A stretch of DNA of 64,000 nt. It comes from Anodontia alba. Its lineage: Eukaryota; Mollusca; Bivalvia; Lucinida; Lucinidae. Positions 50,916 through 60,976 of the stretch are shown in pieces. Each line of letters begins with the position of its first letter. Positions within the stretch are counted from its first letter, which is position 1. The translations under genes and the position numbers were made by a program. Location: positions 39,741,557 through 39,805,556 of the forward strand of contig OZ024825.1 in NCBI GenBank assembly GCA_964016985.1, in the 5' to 3' direction. The notes below the pieces were generated by a model. That model saw only the letters and a program-made list of their open reading frames with translations. It had not been told where the DNA came from and ran no database searches.

Positions 50916-52225
50916 CAGGGATCATTTTCTGGCGCGATTTAGCGATATTCTCGCATTTTTTTAAAAGAAATCGCATCAAAATTCCAGGAGTGAGAAAAAA
51001 AATCGCACGCTGAATTTTTCTCATTTCGCGCCGTTAGGTTCCTATTTTGCACATGCGGTTCATTTCGAGACTATCGGACTGCTCTGTTTGACCGGTTTCT
51101 GAATTATTGTGGCGCCAAAATTCATTACACATAGAACCGCAGGTAACCATTCATTAATCTGTATCATTGAAAAGCTTTATCGTAAAAGCTCATTGTCGGT
51201 CTCTAGTTTAAGTAAGCGTTTTTTATCGCTACCTCGAGTCAGCAAAAACATGTCCGTCGACTCGGACAAAATAAAAGAGAAAATTATCCGCCCCAAATAA
51301 AAGCCGTCCAGTCGGGATGGCAACATGTTAAATTATCTTGTTCGAGCACAACCCAGCTCGACTGAAGCGGCCACGCTCTCCTTCCCTGATTAGGATGACA
51401 ATCAAACACAAGACCGAGCTGAGCCTGAATAACAAACCCACTCCCAAGCTCATGAAGCCCTTATTCAGCCGTTTGCATTTTGTTACGAGCCAGGCGTAAC
51501 GATAAAGAAATGAAAGTGAAACCAGCAACAAGCGTACCTTTCAAGATAATGTCACAAAATGCCTCAGAAATATTCCAGAAGAATTTTTGAAACCAATCCT
51601 TTGAATTGCAGTTTCTGATCCCACGATTTAAAGTCCCTGAATTCAGAGTTTAATTCCAGAATTAATGAAACATTTAAGTAATCCAGTAAAGAATGAAAGA
51701 GTACAGAGATGCTCATATGAAAATCTTCTCTCCTTATATAATATCGAAGCACATCCAAAAATAAATAAAAATTAAGTACGAGAGACATCACTTATTCTCC
51801 AGTATTTGTCAAGAAAATTTTAAATGTTCTGTGATATGCCAAAAATAGCTTAATCTAGAATATTCCATCTGGAAATTCCAAAGAGAATATAAACAACTTA
51901 TTATTGTAAACATGAATTTCCAGAAAGTTCTAATTTATATATAAACACTTTCTGTAAACATGAAAATAACAATACTTAAAATAATCAAACACCATATATA
52001 TAACAATTTTATTAACCTGATTTACTAGTAGAGTACATTACAAAATAAGCAATAATAATACTTATACATACAAAATCTGGCCTTTACAAAAAAAAAAAAA
52101 AAATATTCTCAGTTTGTCCGTGCGAGCGAAAACAAAAAAATCTCAGTGAATTTGAAAATCTCTCACTGTTTTTGTCCAAATGGGATTTTTTCTCTCACAA
52201 AAATCTGGGGCCAGAATAATCCCTG
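50916..52225. mobile_element. hAT-like non-autonomous element, 1310 bp
   Basis: The ends CAGGGATCATTTTCTGG and CCAGAATAATCCCTG are inverted repeats starting with CAGGG, as in many hAT elements. CAAAGTG flanks both sides (50909-50915, 52226-52232), a 7 bp duplication where hAT usually makes 8. Inside, 51000-51340 is CpG-richer than the surroundings and the right part is AT-rich (poly-A at 52088-52102). I see no transposase frame: the 60-75 codon frames on both strands lack motifs. Confidence 0.8.
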
Positions 52226-52263
52226 CAAAGTGCCTAATGGGGCACATATCAATGTTAGAAATT

Positions 52264-52650
52264 TACTTTTTTTCGCAAGTAGCAAGTAGTTGCTACCTGG
52301 TCTGAAATTAGCTAGCAAAATGCATCTACATGGCAGCAAAACATGTTGCTCCCATGTCATGGGTTAAACCTTCAAGCCCTAAGCATATTTAGCAGATAGC
52401 ATTTTCAAAGTATTTTTCATATTTCAGCAAAAATGAGGCTTGACACTGCATGTGATTTGTCTGCTTGGCAGACAAGTCACATGAGGTGTTGTCTAATTTG
52501 CAATGAAGACATTCACAACACTTAAGGTTGATAGTGTTCGGAGCACTTTACCAGGTAGCAACTTTTTGCTACCAACAGCTTGACCAGGTAGCAAACTGAA
52601 TTTTCAGGCAGCAAATTTGCTACTTGCTACTGTTAATTTTGAACCCTGCA
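52264..52650. mobile_element. GTAGCAA palindromic element split by C-type MITE
   Basis: GCAAGTAGCAAGTAGTTGCTACCTGG on the left is mirrored by ACCAGGTAGCAACTTTTTGC and TTTGCTACTTGCTAC on the right (52550-52630). A C-type element lies between. Confidence 0.55.
52364..52532. mobile_element. Family C-type MITE, diverged
   Basis: TTAAACCTTCAAGCCCTAAG to CACAACACTTAAGGTTGA. Core TGCATGTGATTTGTCTGCTT with GCAGACAAGTCACATG. Confidence 0.7.
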
Positions 52651-52699
52651 TATATTCTTGGCCAGTGCCATTCCCTCTAATGGCTATATCTTCAGCACT

Positions 52700-53812
52700 G
52701 ACTTTTCGTATTATACAGCCCAATGATAATGGAACGTTGACGTAAAATGTGTAAAAGTCACTGGAGCATGAAATATAGGTCAAGGTCATGGGTCAAGGTA
52801 CCTGCTAATTCAGTAAATCAAGGAGAAGCACAATGCAAGGTATGGTGGTTGTAGGCCTTATAGTTGAGGAGTTATCAAACATCAACGTAAAATGTGTCAA
52901 ATATAGGTCAAGGTTACTGGGTCAAGGTACCTGCCAAGCCAGGGCAATGAGGTGAAGCACTATGCAAGGTTTAGTGGTTGTAGGTCTTATATTTGAGGAG
53001 ATACCAAACATCAATATAAAATGTGTCAAAGTCACTGGAGTGCACAATATAGGTCAAGGTCACCAGGTCAAGGTACCTGTCGAGTCAGTACATCGAGAAG
53101 AAGTGCTATATAAGGTTTGGTGGTTGAAGGCCTTACAGTTGAGGACATATGGAAGGGTGATGTAAAAGGTGTAAAAGTCAATGGAGCGTGAAATATAGGT
53201 CAAGGTCACCCAGTCAAGGTACCTGCAGAGTCCGTACATTTAGGAGAAGCACTATGCAAGGTTTGATGGTTGTAGGCCTTATAGATGAGGAGATATTGAA
53301 CGTTGACGTAAAATGTGTAAAAGGCACTGGAGCGCAAAATATAGGTCAAGGTCACCGGGTCAAGATACCTGCCAAGTCAGTACATATAGGAGAAGCACTA
53401 TGCAAGATTTGGTGGCTAGAGGTCTTACACTTGAGGAGATCTGGAACGTTGATGTAAATTATGTCAAAGTCACTGCAGCCAAAATATAGGTCAAGGTCAC
53501 CAGGTCAAGGTATCTGCTAAGTCAATACATTGAGGAGAAGCACTTTGCAAGGTTTGATGGTTGTAGGCCTTATAGTTGAGGAGATATCGAACGTCGACGC
53601 AAAATATGTCAAAGTCATTTGAGCGCAAAATATAGGTCAAGGTCACCGGGTCAAGGTACCTGCCAACTCTGTACATCTAGAAGTACTATGCAAGGTTTGG
53701 TAGTTGTACGCCTTATAGTTGAGAAGATCTGGAACGTCTACGTAAATTGTGTCAAAGTCAATGGAGCGCAAAATATAGGTCAAGGTCACTGGGTCAACAT
53801 ATCTGCCAAGTC
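52700..53812 (+). repeat. ~145 bp tandem array, about eight units (element part 1)
   Basis: Units are anchored on ATATAGGTCAAGGTCACYGGGTCAAGG-like text at about 52774, 52911, 53048, 53196, 53341, 53486, 53632 and 53774. Each has AGCACTATGCAAGGTTTGGTG and CCTTATAGTTGAGGAGAT. Frames of 67-89 codons read across units because some lie near multiples of three; the unit carries no motif. Confidence 0.9.
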
Positions 53813-54531
53813 AGGAGGTCAGGGAGATATGTCATGCAAGGAATGATGGTTGTTGTAGAATTGTAGTTGATTAGAATACTAACTTTGATGTAAATGTCGA
53901 ACTTCGACATAACAGAACTGTTAAGAGACAGACGGACGGACGAATGGACAGACGAATGGAAAAGCGGGCACCTATGTCACAAAGTCAGGAGGTCAGGGAG
54001 ATATTTCATACAAGGTTTGATGGTTGTTTAGTCTTGTAGTTGATGAGAATACTAACTTTGACATAAATGTCGAACTTCGACATAACAGAACTGTTAAGAG
54101 ACAGACAGACGGACAGACAGACAGATGAACAGACAGACGAATGGAAAAGTGGGCACCTATGTCGCAAAGTCGGAAGGTCAGGGAGATGTTTCATGCAAGG
54201 TTTGATGGTTGTTTAGTCTTGTAGTTGATTAAAATACTAACTTTGACATAAATGTCGAACTTTGACATAAATGTTGACAGACAGATGGACGAATGGACAG
54301 ACAAACAGAAAAGCGGACACCTATGTTGCAGTCAGGAGGTCAGGGAGATGTTTCATGCAAGGTTTGATGGTTGTTTAGTCTTGTAGTTGATTAGAATACT
54401 AACTTTGACATAAATGTCGAACGTCGACATAAATGTTGACAGACGGACGGACAGACTGACGGACGGACTGACGGACGGACAGAAAATCGGACGCCTATAT
54501 CGCACCCTGCTACAAGCAGGTGCGATAAAAA
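53813..54531 (+). mobile_element. Second array of ~160-180 bp units with microsatellites and 3' hairpin (element part 2)
   Basis: Four units begin AGGTCAGGGAGAT (about 53816, 53991, 54177, 54338), and each ends in its own GACAGACGGACGG tract. The last tract is followed by the hairpin ATCGCACCCTGC/GCAGGTGCGAT (54499-54525) and AAAAATAA. So core and microsatellite were amplified together here, unlike the simple arrays elsewhere. Confidence 0.85.
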
Positions 54532-54559
54532 TAATAATGAGGCTTACTTTTACTGTACA

Positions 54560-54680
54560 ATGTTCCATATTTGCCCTGTATATTCACACAGTAAGTTAGG
54601 CCTATGCAAATAATGACCCAGATCATGCTGTTCCTAGAGCAGCAGATAGATACTGGCCATAATGTCAGTAGTCTAAGACT
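54560..54680. mobile_element. Family B left part, worn
   Basis: CCATATTTGCCCTGTATATT, AGGCCTATGCAAATAATGAC, CCTAGAGCAGCAG. Core decayed. Confidence 0.55.
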
Positions 54681-54691
54681 TATCTCGCAGG

Positions 54692-54907
54692 TACTGTAAT
54701 TACCCTGAGTATTCTGACATCTCAACTCCTTGCTTGTTCTAAAATTTGAACAAGTACAATTTACTACCTGTTGTTGTGTCTAAAAATTGCTGGATGAGTG
54801 GCAAACAGTGTAAACCCTGATGAGATGCCACATTCTGTGGCATCTCATCTGGGTCTACACTGTTTGCTCAGGCCTGTCTGTCCGAATACATATGGTAAAT
54901 ATGGTAG
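54692..54907. mobile_element. Family B MITE, complete
   Basis: ACTGTAATTACCCTGAGTAT to CATATGGTAAATATGG. Core CCCTGATGAGATGCCACATT with GTGGCATCTCATCTGGG; CTACCTGTTGTTGTGTC and GGCCTGTCTGTCCGAATAC in the arms. Confidence 0.9.
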
Positions 54908-55167
54908 TCTCTTTTTAGGATAAGTACAGTAAGATGCTATGGTGTTCAAAAATTCAGGATTATGGATTTTTTTTTCTTCCAAAAAAAAAAAAAAAAGAAA
55001 AAAAGTTGTCTCTATAACCCATTAATGATCTAAGTGTGACCACAAAATATGGATTTACTACAGTCCAAGATCAATGTTGCAGGATGTGACCTTTGATCAA
55101 GATTTGCACTGTTCACCATGACATACCAGAAGCAAATAAGTAGTCGCTGCATGACACACCTTGAACA

Positions 55168-55300
55168 TACCTCCAGATAAGATGAGTATCCAGATAAATA
55201 CCACAAAACATGTGGTGGGCACTAATTAGAAGCACCTGGGTGAGACAATTCTAATAAGTGCCACAAAAATATTTTTGCAAAAAAAAAAAAAAAAAAAAAA
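55168..55300. mobile_element. Family L, partial
   Basis: CTCCAGATAAGATGAGTATC, GTGGGCACTAATTAGAAGCA, GACAATTCTAATAAGTGCCAC. Then poly-A (55278-55335). Confidence 0.65.
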
Positions 55301-55500
55301 ATGAAAAAAAAAAAAAAAACAAGAAAAAAAAAAAAATCAACTTTTTTTATTTTAAAAAAGCAGCTTTTCTGGACTATGAAGTCATTAAGAAAAATGGCTA
55401 CAGTTTCTGGGGAGGCAAAATAGCGCCTCCCTTTTGAATAGGGATCTGCTCTAAAAGGAAAGAATTCACTCCCTTCGGAAGTTTGGTCCATTCTGAATCC

Positions 55501-55959
55501 TGATTTTAATACATGACAGAAGGTAACTGGGCAGAATCATGAAACTGTCATAAAAAAAAAGTACTTACTGTGTCACAAAATTATTACAATCCAGACCAGT
55601 AGAAATTTAACCTGAAACCTACCATTCCCACCAACAAGCTAGAGGTCTTGCTGAGCTAGTGAAAGCAACTTTAGAATACCTCGCAGGCAAGAACACTTAA
55701 TCATACCCCGGGTAAATACTTACTGTCATCTTAACAAATGACACAAGTACCTGTTTTTTTCTCCCGCCTTTCAGCCTGCAGGCTTATTTCAGGCTGTTAT
55801 CTCTTACTTTCTAGATGATGCATGTACATGTATACATGAACATCCAAAATAAAATTACCTGTTTATCTTCAACATTTTTGTGACCCTTTAGTCACTTAAC
55901 ATTTGCAAATGTAACAAAAAAAAAACTATCATCCTTTGATTATAGCTCCAGATAAATGG
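55501..55959. other. No recognised feature
   Basis: No gene or matched repeat. A worn family T piece precedes it at 55435-55480. Confidence 0.4.
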
Positions 55960-56078
55960 GGGTTCATGTGAATCATCTGCTGCTTTGAGGATTCACAAGA
56001 AACATGAAAGACTTATTTTCTATGATTTTTTTTTTAAAGTGTCGTCTGCTGAAGTTGACAGTGGAGCTTTAAGTGTTA
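55960..56078. mobile_element. Family C MITE, partial
   Basis: TTCATGTGAATCATCTGCTG, AGGATTCACAAGAAACATG, GTGTCGTCTGCTGAAGTTG, GGAGCTTTAAGTGTTAA. The left outer arm is missing. Confidence 0.7.
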
Positions 56079-57383
56079 AACGCATTGGTAAACAGCCAAG
56101 TCCTTGGTCACACTGCAAGGACAGGTGGGCTGGTTTTTGTATACTGTTTTCCTTTGTATGCCCTAATACATACACTTCTCTTTTCACAACTTGGCATAAT
56201 AAATCTTTCAAAGAATAAAACATGAACTGACCCAGTTATCTCCCATTTTTGTTTCAAATGGCAGAAGAATGTTTAAAGCTGTTCTGACATCTGACATTTA
56301 CCGGTACCTTGCTGTAGGTAACAGAGTTGATATCTTGCTGTTTCATATGCTGAATTCAAAATTTTGCAGATGAAACTTAAAACATATTTTTTCTTTCAAA
56401 TACTTGAAAATGCAATGTCAATTGTTTATTAACTTGCATAAAATGACAAGTTCAAATTTTCAGGGAAAGATCAAGTAAACTCTTTTGCAGAGCTACATGT
56501 ACATATGAACTCAAATGAGCTGAGTTCTGAGAGTTGCAGATGATTGTTCATCTAAAAATCATATAAAATCATAAAGATTACTTAATAAACTTACGGAACA
56601 ACCCATTTCACCTTGTTGCACATTTTGCAAAATAGGTTTGTAACATTAGTTGCTTTATCATCTTGCCAAAATAAGACAGTTAATTGGCAATTTATGTTCT
56701 TCTTTATTATAAGTTAATTCTGTCATTATCACTCATTCACCAAAAGGCATATTTGTTGTTTTTTTGTTGTTATTTTTTCTGTACCAACAAATTGACGATT
56801 AAAAACCAGCAAAAAGGGCCTTAACAAATTCAATATGGGAAAACAGAAGGCCCAGATCATTTGCAGATATGTACAGGTTGTTCAGATACTAGGCAATTTG
56901 CCAACTGAATATGCAACTGAATACGCCAGTATTCCGTTTTTTGTTGGTTATTTTTGTTTTGTTTTTTTTGTTGTTTTTTTATTTATTTGTTTTTTCCTGG
57001 ACAAACAGTAAATTCCCTGAACCAATATGCTTTAACATTGTCACTGTTGTCAGCAAACATGACAAATGAATGACTGCAAAAGAACACCATACAACATAGG
57101 TCTAAATAAAAGGGGCATCCACCTTTCTTAATTCTCCATTGAACATATGTTTTAGGTACTGATGATGAAGAGGATGACGTGTCAATCCAGGAGGGTCATC
57201 TGTATCAAAATGGTATATTAACTTGGTTTGGTATTGAAACAGCCATAATGGTTAGTCATATATGCATGAAATTATAAAACTTGAACGAATTTAAAGATAA
57301 AATAAGTTAAATTTTGTTAAAAGGATTAATCTGTTTTGAAAATGTTAAATTTTGTGTTTACTCATAAGAAGCGACTCAGCCAT
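56079..57383. other. Repeat-poor stretch, no gene shown
   Basis: About 1.3 kb without a family match except T-rich tracts (56755-56775, 56938-56995). Open frames are short and motif-free. The TGATGATGAAGAGGATGACG phrase at 57160 is coding-like in composition but isolated. Confidence 0.4.
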
Positions 57384-57735
57384 ACTGTATTTAAAATTTC
57401 AATGTCCATTTTACTACGTGTTAACCCCAGTTCTGCTGAACCATGATATAGATGTGCCATATTTTTGCAAACAGTGTAGATCCAGATCAGTTGGCTTTTG
57501 AAGAAGCCAACTGATCTGGATTTATACTGTTTGCCATTCAGTTTGTGAATTTGTATGAACAATCTGGATCAAGTATAAATCTGATTGACTGACAGTTATA
57601 AGTGCGGATTGCATTTTAATTTATGCAGCATGACAAGGGTTAATATGTCTATATATAAAACTGCTATATAAATGAGTGGCAAGTAGTGTAGACAAACAAT
57701 ATTCTGTGGAGTCTGATCTAGTCTATAGTTTGCTT
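57384..57735. mobile_element. Family B left half split by family A
   Basis: ACTGTATTTAAAATTTCAATG, CCATTTTACTACGTGTTAA, then A, then TATGTCTATATATAAAACTGC, GAGTGGCAAGTAGTGTAGAC and a worn core. Excision of A restores CTACGTGTTAATATGTCT. Confidence 0.82.
57425..57639. mobile_element. Family A MITE nested in B
   Basis: TTAA at 57421-57424 and 57640-57643. Ends CCCCAGTTCTGCTGAACC and GCAGCATGACAAGGG. Core GATCAGTTGGCTTTTGAAGA with AGCCAACTGATCTGGAT. Confidence 0.92.
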
Positions 57736-57737
57736 AG

Positions 57738-58017
57738 GCATCACGAAAACATGCCTATATAATTTTGACCCCCATAAACCCCACTTTTATATAGTAAAAC
57801 TGGGGTTTACAGGGGTATACATTATTTTTCTTATTTCTGCTCAAAAACATAGATTGTGGGTACTTGTTAGAACTGCCTAATTGAGGCAGTTCTAATGAGT
57901 ACCCACAATCTATGTTTTGAGCAGAAATAAGAAAAAATATTAGAATTTTTCATCTGAAAACTTTCATTTTTTGGTGATAAAATTCTCAATATTTGAATAG
58001 GCATGTTTTCGTAATGC
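57738..58017. mobile_element. Family L core inside a second palindrome
   Basis: GCATCACGAAAACATGCCTAT at 57738 is mirrored by ATAGGCATGTTTTCGTAATGC at 57997. Within, CATAAACCCCACTTTTATAT folds on CTGGGGTTTACA, and GTGGGTACTTGTTAGAACTGCC with GGCAGTTCTAATGAGTACCC is an L-type core with almost perfect arms. Confidence 0.8.
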
Positions 58018-58049
58018 ATTTCTGTCTGATTACTACAGATAAATACGGT

Positions 58050-58288
58050 TTGTTTGTTTGTTGAAGTTTTACGGCCCAGTCAATAGGGTCATGTCGAGCG
58101 CGGTCAGTTTCCCTAACCACGTTTACTGGGCAAGCTTCGTCCTCTAAGCGGTTAACCAGTATTGTGCACATTCTTTTGCCAGAAACTGACAACTGCCTTC
58201 TTGAATCAGCGGAAGGGAGAGAATGACCGTAGAAAATATTTCATGATCATCTCCACAAAAGAATGTTGCCGACCTTGGCGGGGGTTGA
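58050..58288 (-). mobile_element. SINE F copy 12, 5'-truncated, 13 bp target duplication
   Basis: AGATAAATACGGT is at 58037-58049 and 58289-58301. The tail has GTTTGTTTGTTTG on the plus strand. The minus-strand 5' end starts inside the B-box region at CAACCCCCGCC, so the A box is missing. Confidence 0.92.
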
Positions 58289-58491
58289 AGATAAATACGG
58301 TACACATACTATTTGAATTTCAGCAAATCTAAAATGGGATAGTAAACAAGGATCAAATTGGGGCTTCAGAAAAGGAAGAAGTTTGCCTATTTGATGTTGG
58401 GGTATACTTAGCTCTCGTATTCTTGAAAGTAAAATATCTAAGGAACCGCTTGAATTAGGCAGTTAGGCAAGCAGTTTGGAATCAATGTGCA

Positions 58492-58773
58492 TTGATTGAT
58501 TGAGTTGGGGTTAATGACATGTCAATCCTTGTGGGTCATTTGGTGTTGTCTCCCAGAGAAAGGGAGAAATGTGACAGAAGAGAGAGGAGATGAAAAAGAG
58601 GGACAGGGAAGAAAGAGGAACAGGAATGAAATTGAAGAACAGAATAAACACAGTCCCCCTCTACCCTTACCTGCTACAAGGATAGCAGACCTTGCCCAAC
58701 TCTAAACCAATCTCAGCTGGACGCACCGGTGACATAAGATACACAACACCTTCGCCACACCCAACCACCCCCC
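58492..58773 (-). mobile_element. SINE G copy 4 with 14 bp target duplication
   Basis: GGAATCAATGTGCA at 58478-58491 and GGAATAAATGTGCA at 58774-58787 differ by one base. The tail is (CAAT)n on the minus strand. Internal sequence closely follows the 28.0 and 33.8 kb copies. Confidence 0.9.
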
Positions 58774-58979
58774 GGAATAAATGTGCAGAGGACCGGATTA
58801 AATTTTGATGAACTCTAGGTTACTTTTGTCAGAGTTATGGCCTTTTTCAACTTTGGCACTTTGTATCGACACATGTATAGTTGTAAGCATACTGTTACAC
58901 ATTTCCAGTGATTCATTATGAAATTTTCTATGGTTATATATATTATAATTATACTGGTATATTGGATCAGAAAAGGGTA

Positions 58980-59105
58980 TAACCCTTAAAGTGCCAATGA
59001 CATCAGACAAATGAAACACTTTCTTCAGAGAAAATAAGGCTTGGTATTTCTAATGAATTGTCTGCTTGGCAGACAATTACAGGAGAATGCAACACAAGTT
59101 CTTAG
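58980..59105. mobile_element. Family C MITE, right end lost
   Basis: AACCCTTAAAGTGCCAATGA, TTCTTCAGAGAAAATAAGGC, GAATTGTCTGCTTGGCAGACAATT (perfect short hairpin). Confidence 0.7.
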
Positions 59106-59184
59106 TGTTTCTTGGGGTAAAGTGCTAAACAAACCATTTACCTTGACGCAAGTTTTATCAAAATCTGTTGATAAATATGCAACT

Positions 59185-59312
59185 TCTGACCTAGGTCTAC
59201 ACTGTTTGCCACTCATACAGCAGTATTTCTGACACACCAACAAGAAGTAATAGATGTTCAAATTTTAGGACTAGTATGGTAAGGTGTCTAAATACTTACG
59301 GTAAATACGGTA
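59185..59312. mobile_element. Family B right half
   Basis: GGTCTACACTGTTTGCCACT, TCATACAGCAGTATTTCTGA, GTTCAAATTTTAGGACTAGT, ATACTTACGGTAAATACGG. The right terminus is intact and the left half is absent. Confidence 0.8.
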
Positions 59313-59407
59313 AAATCCATTCAGCCAAATAGTGATGTGTCTATAAAGTACTGGCAGAATGGAAAAAAGGTGCAGTACAGCACAAGTTATTTTTTATTTC
59401 ACTGTAG

Positions 59408-59602
59408 CTTTACAGTATTTAACAATCCATTTTACCATCTGTTCAAGTGTCTAAAATACTACTAAATGAGTGTCAAACACTATAGACCCCGATGACTCTA
59501 CATTCTGTTTGCAGCCGCTTTTAAAACAAGTGTAAAATGGATGTTCAACTTTTAGGGCAAGTATGATCAGGGTAATGGGTCACATTTTAGGGTGAATTGG
59601 GA
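59408..59602. mobile_element. Family B MITE, worn
   Basis: CAGTATTTAACAATCCATTT, AAATGAGTGTCAAACACTAT, GGATGTTCAACTTTTAGGGC and CACATTTTAGGGTGAATTGG in B order. Confidence 0.6.
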
Positions 59603-60157
59603 AGATCTCATTTAATATGATTCTGACAAGTAGAGCAACTATACAGTCACTGAATCAAATATTCTGCCAACCCATCAGCATCGAACAGGTTGTTCCTGCC
59701 AGTCTAGAAACCGTCCTATCTGGAGAACGTCACAAACTGAGTTTCTAACGTGGCTATATTTCATTGAACAGTTGTGTTTTCCTTTCTATCCATTACAGAA
59801 ATAAAACTCACCCCTGTATTTGACCACTGAAAATAACAAATAAAGCACACCTGTGTTACCCCACCCACCGTCAATAAGAAGCAACTGTAACGACAATTTG
59901 AAAAGTCTCAGCAATAAAGCTTTAACTAGTGACTGACGATAAATGCAAAATTATAAGTGCCAAATTATAATAATAATGTTGGTAACCTACTCGTTTGAGA
60001 TACTCTTCAAACGTTGTTTCAATACAGTCCTTAACGAATATAAATATTGCCAGTTTGAGGACGTCCCCGAGTTTTCACATAAAAACAACAGACACAAACT
60101 AAAATGCCCGTATGAAGGAATACCCCTTCCGTGACGTCATTGACAAACCCGACAGGT
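59603..60157. other. Repeat-poor stretch with a CRE-like site
   Basis: The palindrome TGACGTCA at 60132-60139 matches the ATF/CREB consensus. Upstream, 59943-60134 is a 63-codon frame with three Cys (KCQ, KRC, YCQ) and no known domain. This is a possible promoter or 5' exon region, but no transcript evidence can be drawn from the sequence. Confidence 0.25.
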
Positions 60158-60190
60158 ATGACGAGGGTCGTTCAAAAATGTTCTGACATC
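60158..60190. mobile_element. Solo mariner-type terminus
   Basis: ATGACGAGGGTCGTTCAAAA resembles the end of mariner elements (compare CGAGGGTCCTGCAAAAAG at 63.57 kb). No partner end or transposase nearby. Confidence 0.4.
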
Positions 60191-60468
60191 CCACAATCCT
60201 TAAAGACAGGATTTTCAAACCGGGGGAGCGGGGTCTGGTTCCCAGTACAGGGAATATTTTACCTGTACAGGTAAAGGTGTGAATTTATTTTAGACAATCA
60301 GTGGACTAGAAATACCATACATGGTAATTCTGTTGGTTGACTGGAGATGTTACCTGATAGAATGACACCACTAATGACACCGACTGTTAAGATTTTTAAC
60401 GCTACCAGGCAACTGAGTCACATAGAGGCACTGTGGAACTTAATCCTCTTTTTATAGTGCACTCCTGT

Positions 60469-60654
60469 TGGTTCCGGGTTGTTTTGGCCCTGGGTCATTT
60501 CGGCCAATTTTGGGGCTGGGTCGTTTCGGCCTCGGTAGGTAGGTCGTTTCGGCCCTGAGTCATTTCGGCCCAATTTCAATATGGTAGGGTATAAACATGG
60601 GTTTATAAAATGGACAGAATGACAGATGGACTGGTGATGCCAATGTTGATAGAC

Positions 60655-60702
<48 letters not shown>

Positions 60703-60838
60703 CTTTCCCGCTTCATTGTTTGGAGATATAGTAAATGGGTTTATACAGAGTTGGGCGGATGGACAGATGGACCTATGTACATATGTACCTACATATGTAT
60801 GGATGGATAGAGTTTTTGGGTTTAAAGTAAATGTTTAC

Positions 60839-60927
<89 letters not shown>

Positions 60928-60939
60928 ATACAGACAGAC

Positions 60940-60976
<37 letters not shown>

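Noticed and set aside
52962..53846. Series of 67-89 codon frames with similar peptides
   Set aside because: The peptides repeat because the DNA unit repeats; unit lengths vary and break the frame.
60132..60139. TGACGTCA as a promoter element
   Set aside because: One 8 bp palindrome in 64 kb is weak evidence by itself; listed only as a site within an unassigned stretch.
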